Positions 60,558-64,000 of a DNA stretch of 64,000 nucleotides are shown one piece after another (within the stretch, counting starts at the first letter, position 1; each line of letters opens with the position of its first letter). The notes beneath the pieces are model-generated. The model was not told the DNA's origin and searched no databases. It saw nothing but the letters and a program-made list of their open reading frames with translations. The stretch lies in NCBI RefSeq assembly GCF_963677125.1, contig NZ_OY781882.1, forward strand, positions 2,364,501 to 2,428,500. The letters are read 5' to 3'. This DNA is from an uncultured Desulfobacter sp. GTDB lineage: Bacteria; Desulfobacterota; Desulfobacteria; Desulfobacterales; Desulfobacteraceae. Both the position numbers and the translations under genes were made by a program.

Positions 60558-62237
60558 ATGGCTTCATTTATTGCCAAATTTGAAAGCATTATCAAGACTG
60601 GGAGAATGCATTCAGAGACCCTGCTGCATATCTTAAACCTTGATGAAGATCAACAACAGGCGGTGGTTGAACAACTTGCCTTGGCCCAGGATAATGTTGC
60701 CTATGATATTTTATCATTTCTTATGAACACCATGGGCCCCACCCACCCTCTTCGCTCGCGTCTGTATCAACTCACCATGGACAGAGCACATATGAATTTT
60801 AAATTTGCAATGATCCTGATTAACCACACCAATCCTTCCCAACCTGGTCCCATCACTCATTTAATCAGGCATATCCTGAGCAAAGAAACCAACAAAGACC
60901 TGCTCAAGGACATTTTCCGGGCCGCAGGCCGCCTTGGCATGGAATTTCTTGTTGATGATCTGGCCGAGTTTGTTTTTTACGATGATCTTGAACTACGTAA
61001 AGAAGCGATTGTTGCCATGGAACGTATCGGCACCAGTAAAGCCATACAGCGTTTGGAACAAATTGAACAGACGGACAAATGTGGTCCGGATATTCTGGAA
61101 ACCCTGGCTTTTCTAAAAAGTAAACGAAAAGTAACTCCGGCACTCCAGTCCCCGAAAAAGGCAAAACCGTTTCCCCCAAAAAAACCTTATAGGCAAACCC
61201 AACAGGCTAAGTCGGAACCACTGTGTCAGGAGCCTGAAGATTCCAATTTACGGCTGCTGGTCTCCCCCAAAATTGAAGACCGCTTCAATGCATTTGAATA
61301 CTTTGGAGACAAAGGGCCTGAAGTTGCAGATGCCCTGCATGACAACCTTGAAAACCAAACACCAGATCTGATCGTAAACCTGTTAAGGCTTGTTACAAGG
61401 ACTATTCCCCAAGAATCTTTGGGCGATCTTTTAACCCTTACCGAAAGAAAAGACCTTGATAATGCGATTCGTTTTTCTTTGTATACGGCCCTGTCACATT
61501 ACCCTGAACTTGAATCAACAGCGCCTATTGTAAAGGCGGTTACAGATCCGGCGATCTTTGTAAGCATGGCAGCCATCAGGGCCTTGGACACCCATTGTTC
61601 GGATTATGTGGTTGCCGAAATCAGAAAAAAAATTGAATCCGGCACCAAAGTTGGCGAAATGCTGGCCACGACCATTTTAGATACCTGCGTGCCCCAGCTC
61701 ATTGAGGCATTGATGCCCTCGGATACGTTTTCATATATCAGTTCAAATTACCTGGAATCGTCTGCACCGGCCAAGGTAATTGACACATGGGTCACCATTC
61801 TTGAAAAACGGAAACGAACCTCAACCGCTAAAAAATTTGCCCGGATAAGGGATAAACGAAACCAAACCGACCGCCCGGCATTTGTCGTTATTCATCAATC
61901 ACCTACCTATCTGGATGTTTTTTCCAGGCTCATTCATGGATGCGGATTCTGTGCCCAAACGTTTTTGGGCCCCCAGGAGGCTTTCGAATTCATTGTAAGC
62001 GAAAAACCGGCTGGCATCATAACAGATTTTTTTATCAGGCAGATGCGGGTCAACGATCTTGCACGGGAAATAAGAGAATTTTATTCTAAAGAGGAAGTTC
62101 CACTCATCGTAAGTTCTCTTCAAAGGCATTTGGATAAAAAAAATTTAGCGTCAATGTTCCAAAGATGCGGCATTAACGGATTCTGGGAATTTCCACCAAA
62201 AACCAGCCAGATCAAATCCCTGGCCGGGGGGAAATAG
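60558..62237 (+). CDS. HEAT-repeat protein with C-terminal receiver-like domain
   Basis: A 559-residue cytosolic protein. Two blocks of HEAT-like helical repeats (about 15-180 and 235-405; ELRKEAIVAMERIGTSKAIQ, FVSMAAIRALDTH) flank a Lys/Pro/Gln linker (about 190-225). Residues 439-550 have a CheY-like fold: AFVVIHQSP, GIITDFFI with Asp490 at the phosphoacceptor place, PLIVSS and a late Pro-Pro-Lys. The usual acidic pair at the end of strand 1 is His-Gln, so phosphorylation is doubtful and it is probably a pseudo-receiver. Ribosome-binding site AAGGAGG. It starts 9 bp after galE. It is probably a protein-binding scaffold in signalling; partner unknown. Confidence 0.75.
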   Translation: MASFIAKFESIIKTGRMHSETLLHILNLDEDQQQAVVEQLALAQDNVAYDILSFLMNTMGPTHPLRSRLYQLTMDRAHMNFKFAMILINHTNPSQPGPITHLIRHILSKETNKDLLKDIFRAAGRLGMEFLVDDLAEFVFYDDLELRKEAIVAMERIGTSKAIQRLEQIEQTDKCGPDILETLAFLKSKRKVTPALQSPKKAKPFPPKKPYRQTQQAKSEPLCQEPEDSNLRLLVSPKIEDRFNAFEYFGDKGPEVADALHDNLENQTPDLIVNLLRLVTRTIPQESLGDLLTLTERKDLDNAIRFSLYTALSHYPELESTAPIVKAVTDPAIFVSMAAIRALDTHCSDYVVAEIRKKIESGTKVGEMLATTILDTCVPQLIEALMPSDTFSYISSNYLESSAPAKVIDTWVTILEKRKRTSTAKKFARIRDKRNQTDRPAFVVIHQSPTYLDVFSRLIHGCGFCAQTFLGPQEAFEFIVSEKPAGIITDFFIRQMRVNDLAREIREFYSKEEVPLIVSSLQRHLDKKNLASMFQRCGINGFWEFPPKTSQIKSLAGGK

Positions 62238-62250
62238 TCAGGTTCAGGTG

Positions 62251-62793
62251 CTACAATAGCCCGGCCTCATTCTCATCCTGGCGCCACTCCTCCAGGTATT
62301 CATGAATAAATGCGGTTTTTGCGTTCCCCCGAGGTGTCAGCCATACATAACCCATACAATCCAGCTGCCGTTCCAGTAGACTGAAAAAAGCCTGTTCAAT
62401 ACCGGATTTATCCTCGACAAGCCCCATACTCAGGCACTCATCCACCACAGCCCGGGTAAGCTGACCTTCAGGCAGAAACCCGTCGCAAACCATGGCATTC
62501 CAGGATTCGGGGAAATGGAGAATCTTCCAGGCGCAAATATCATCGGGACGCAGGATACTTTTATTATTTGGATTGAACGGTGCCTGAACAAAGGACATCT
62601 TCATACGGGAGAACTGCATTAGCTCCTTAATAACGGATTGTTGATCCTGTCCGAATATCCACTCTTCAGGCTCCAGTAATACAGGCGGATATTCCTTGCT
62701 GGTCAGTGCGTACCTAAAAGGTCCTTGTTTTTTCCAGAAGGCTTTAAAATTCTTTACATTGGGCAGGATTTTTCTTACACATGCCGTCGTCAT
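62251..62793 (-). CDS. Conserved hypothetical protein
   Basis: A 180-residue cytosolic protein of unknown function. The start is MTTACVRKILPNVKNFKAFWKKQ. Trp, Pro and charged residues are spread evenly (PPVLLEPEEWIFGQ, CAWKILHFPESWNAMVCDGF). The C-terminal part (VVDECLSMGLVEDKS, TAFIHEYLEEWRQ) is probably helical. There is no signal peptide. It converges with the HEAT gene, with 13 bp between stops. The family is not recognised. Confidence 0.65.
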   Translation of the reverse strand: MTTACVRKILPNVKNFKAFWKKQGPFRYALTSKEYPPVLLEPEEWIFGQDQQSVIKELMQFSRMKMSFVQAPFNPNNKSILRPDDICAWKILHFPESWNAMVCDGFLPEGQLTRAVVDECLSMGLVEDKSGIEQAFFSLLERQLDCMGYVWLTPRGNAKTAFIHEYLEEWRQDENEAGLL

Positions 62794-63124
62794 TGCTGAT
62801 TATCCATCTCATATTAAAAGTTACAATTTAACATTTCCCATTTTAGACGCCCTGCATCATTAACAACCTTAATAACGGTAAATGTCCGGCGAATCAAGAC
62901 AAGGATGATATCCGGTTTAAAAATCTACACAATCGCTTGGCGACGATATGCAACGGCCTTACACGGCAACCAAGTAGTTTCAACGTTATTCATTTTTCCA
63001 AACCGATATCCCCTGAATAACAGCCAAAATACCTTGCGATTTTCGGCTTATGAAGGTAATCTTAACCAATCGTTTCCAGATTTGAATCCCTACATAACCC
63101 TATCAACAAATGGACGGAAAAAAT
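62794..63124. other. Intergenic region without a recognised gene
   Basis: About 330 bp between divergent genes. A 76-codon open frame at 62905-63135 has ordinary, unfamiliar sequence and overlaps the next gene, so it is not called. No clear terminator or RNA was seen; it should contain two promoters. Confidence 0.5.
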
Positions 63125-63697
63125 ATGGGCACTAAAAAAGAGACCGAAATATTCAAAAAAGGAATCTGGATAAAAGAGCTGCAGGGTATTTTGACCGTGG
63201 GCTCTCTGGATAAAAAAAACAAGGATATTATGATCATACCGGATGAATTAAGTGCCAAGCTCCAAAACTTTGAATCAGATATGATTGACGCGCTTTATGG
63301 TGAAAGCCGGAAACCGTTCCAGGCCGATATACTCGATATTGAACATCTATTCAAGCAGCTTGAAAAACGGTTTAAGGATGAACGGCTGCACTTATCCTTT
63401 GACAAGTCGGACGAAAATCCTTTTATATGTGATTTTGATCCGGTGTTTGCTTTATTTGAAAAACTGATCCTAAGCTCCATAGCTGGCAATTCAAAGCCCC
63501 TCATTTATATAAATGCATCACTTGTCCAAGATCATCTGTGTATCATTTACCGGGACTCCAAATCAGTCTCAAGCCCGTCAGATTTAGGGCCTGATTTTTT
63601 CCTGATAAAAAACCGCCTGGGTGCCAGCGTAGAGTTTAACAAGGCAGATCAACAAGGAGGCTACTACGACATAACCATTCCTTCGGCTAGCTGTTGA
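63125..63697 (+). CDS. Hypothetical protein with possible degenerate histidine-kinase ATPase fold
   Basis: A 190-residue protein. I start at the ATG at 63125, behind GGACGGA, instead of an ATG 5 codons earlier (63110) that has no ribosome-binding site. A coiled helical part (about 45-85) is followed by ICDFDPVFALFEKLILSSIA, reminiscent of the N-box helix of HATPase_c domains. PLIYINASLVQDHLCIIYRD and the terminal GGYYDITIP follow the strand order of that fold. The G-boxes are absent, so ATP binding is doubtful. A signalling link with the HEAT/pseudo-receiver gene is only inferred. Confidence 0.6.
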   Translation: MGTKKETEIFKKGIWIKELQGILTVGSLDKKNKDIMIIPDELSAKLQNFESDMIDALYGESRKPFQADILDIEHLFKQLEKRFKDERLHLSFDKSDENPFICDFDPVFALFEKLILSSIAGNSKPLIYINASLVQDHLCIIYRDSKSVSSPSDLGPDFFLIKNRLGASVEFNKADQQGGYYDITIPSASC

Positions 63698-63734
63698 TCC
63701 TGTCTGATGCGGAAAGGCGGTTTATCTTGACATT

Positions 63735-64000
63735 ATGAAACATTTTCCATTTAAAGTTGTTATATCCTGCCTGGTCATCACCCCGATTCTATATACGGTT
63801 ACCCTTGCCGGATGCCGGGACTATTTGGAAGAAAAATACCGTTTAACAATAGAAAATGAATTCATTGGAAACTCCAATGAACTCTTAAACGGTTCAGTAC
63901 ACATTGAAGACCGGATAGCAAAGAATATCCAGGCCATTTTAAACCGGGACGCTCTGATCCGCATAGCGAAACTTGACCTTGAAGTACAGGTGACAGAAGG
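63735..64000 (+). CDS. Putative lipoprotein (cut by window edge)
   Basis: The frame opens at ATG 63735 and stays open to the right edge, giving 88 residues. The signal sequence (KVVISCLVITPILYTVTLAGC) ends in a good lipobox LAGC, with Cys near residue 27. The mature part starts RDYLEEKYRLTIENEF and is helical and charged. Family unknown; it may be longer than seen. Confidence 0.7.
   Translation, partial: MKHFPFKVVISCLVITPILYTVTLAGCRDYLEEKYRLTIENEFIGNSNELLNGSVHIEDRIAKNIQAILNRDALIRIAKLDLEVQVTE

Noticed and set aside
62238..62256. Possible fifth copy of the palindromic repeat
   Set aside because: Only about 12 bases resemble the terminus (AGCACCTGAACC on the minus strand) and no second arm was found.
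62905..63135. 76-codon plus-strand ORF
   Set aside because: It overlaps the next gene, has no recognisable features, and its start signal is weak.

Overview
The window reads as chromosomal DNA of a Gram-negative, probably anaerobic bacterium of the Desulfobacterota, most like the Desulfobacteraceae. This rests on gene content and order, not on a database search. It has a full LPS inner-core and export gene set, RNase J beside FtsK, a standalone purQ next to a purS-purL fusion, LarE, a CHASE2 adenylate cyclase module and a HesB-like selenoprotein. The base composition is moderate, with an AT-richer stretch in the LPS outer-core genes. Housekeeping genes are intact and tightly packed, with many overlaps of 1 to 8 bases. 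No insertion sequence, transposase, integrase or CRISPR array was seen.

Layout. Positions 1-1.9 kb hold the 5' part of argS (minus strand, running off the left edge), an acidic partner protein and two tRNA-Ser genes with their own promoter and terminator. At 2.1-3.9 kb are a TIGR00266/AIM24-type protein and a ChaN-like lipoprotein. At 4.0-9.8 kb (minus) is a three-gene unit: a TPR/beta-barrel outer membrane protein resembling Slam exporters, a secreted FecR-domain protein whose C-terminus looks like a TbpB-type barrel, and a CHASE2 adenylate cyclase. At 10.0-15.1 kb (minus) come RNase J, FtsK and a methyltransferase. At 15.2-18.1 kb (plus) are a MocR-type regulator, proline dehydrogenase and a small basic protein. 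At 18.2-34.9 kb (minus) is a long housekeeping run: coaE, rho, rpmE, prfA, prmC, rpsB, tsf, pyrH, frr, uppS, cdsA, dxr, rseP, purL, purQ, a DUF554 protein and nth. Then come ndk, larE and tRNA-Gln.

From 37.2 to 55.4 kb lies a lipopolysaccharide locus: a YrbL-like kinase, an LpxL-type acyltransferase, WaaF, WaaC, four further glycosyltransferase-type genes, two kinase-like genes, an 855-residue multidomain protein, an O-antigen ligase, LpxK, WaaA, LptG and LptF. Together these can complete lipid A and Kdo, build and decorate the heptose core, ligate a polymer and move the product out of the inner membrane. From 55.4 kb to the end are thiN, a lipoprotein, a MarR regulator, a selenoprotein read through UGA, a U32-like protein, galE, a HEAT-repeat/pseudo-receiver protein and three poorly known genes, the last cut by the right edge.

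The most notable items are: (1) a HesB/IscA-like gene interrupted by an in-frame UGA at exactly the ligand-cysteine position; (2) the FecR/TbpB-like barrel plus Slam-like exporter plus cyclase unit; (3) a family of short imperfect palindromes at four places next to gene 3' ends, two of them supplying the stop codon; (4) the 855-residue protein that joins a kinase fold, a possible acyltransferase, a nucleotidyltransferase and an NDK-like histidine loop; and (5) an 18-bp palindrome covering the -35 boxes of two divergent glycosyltransferase promoters.
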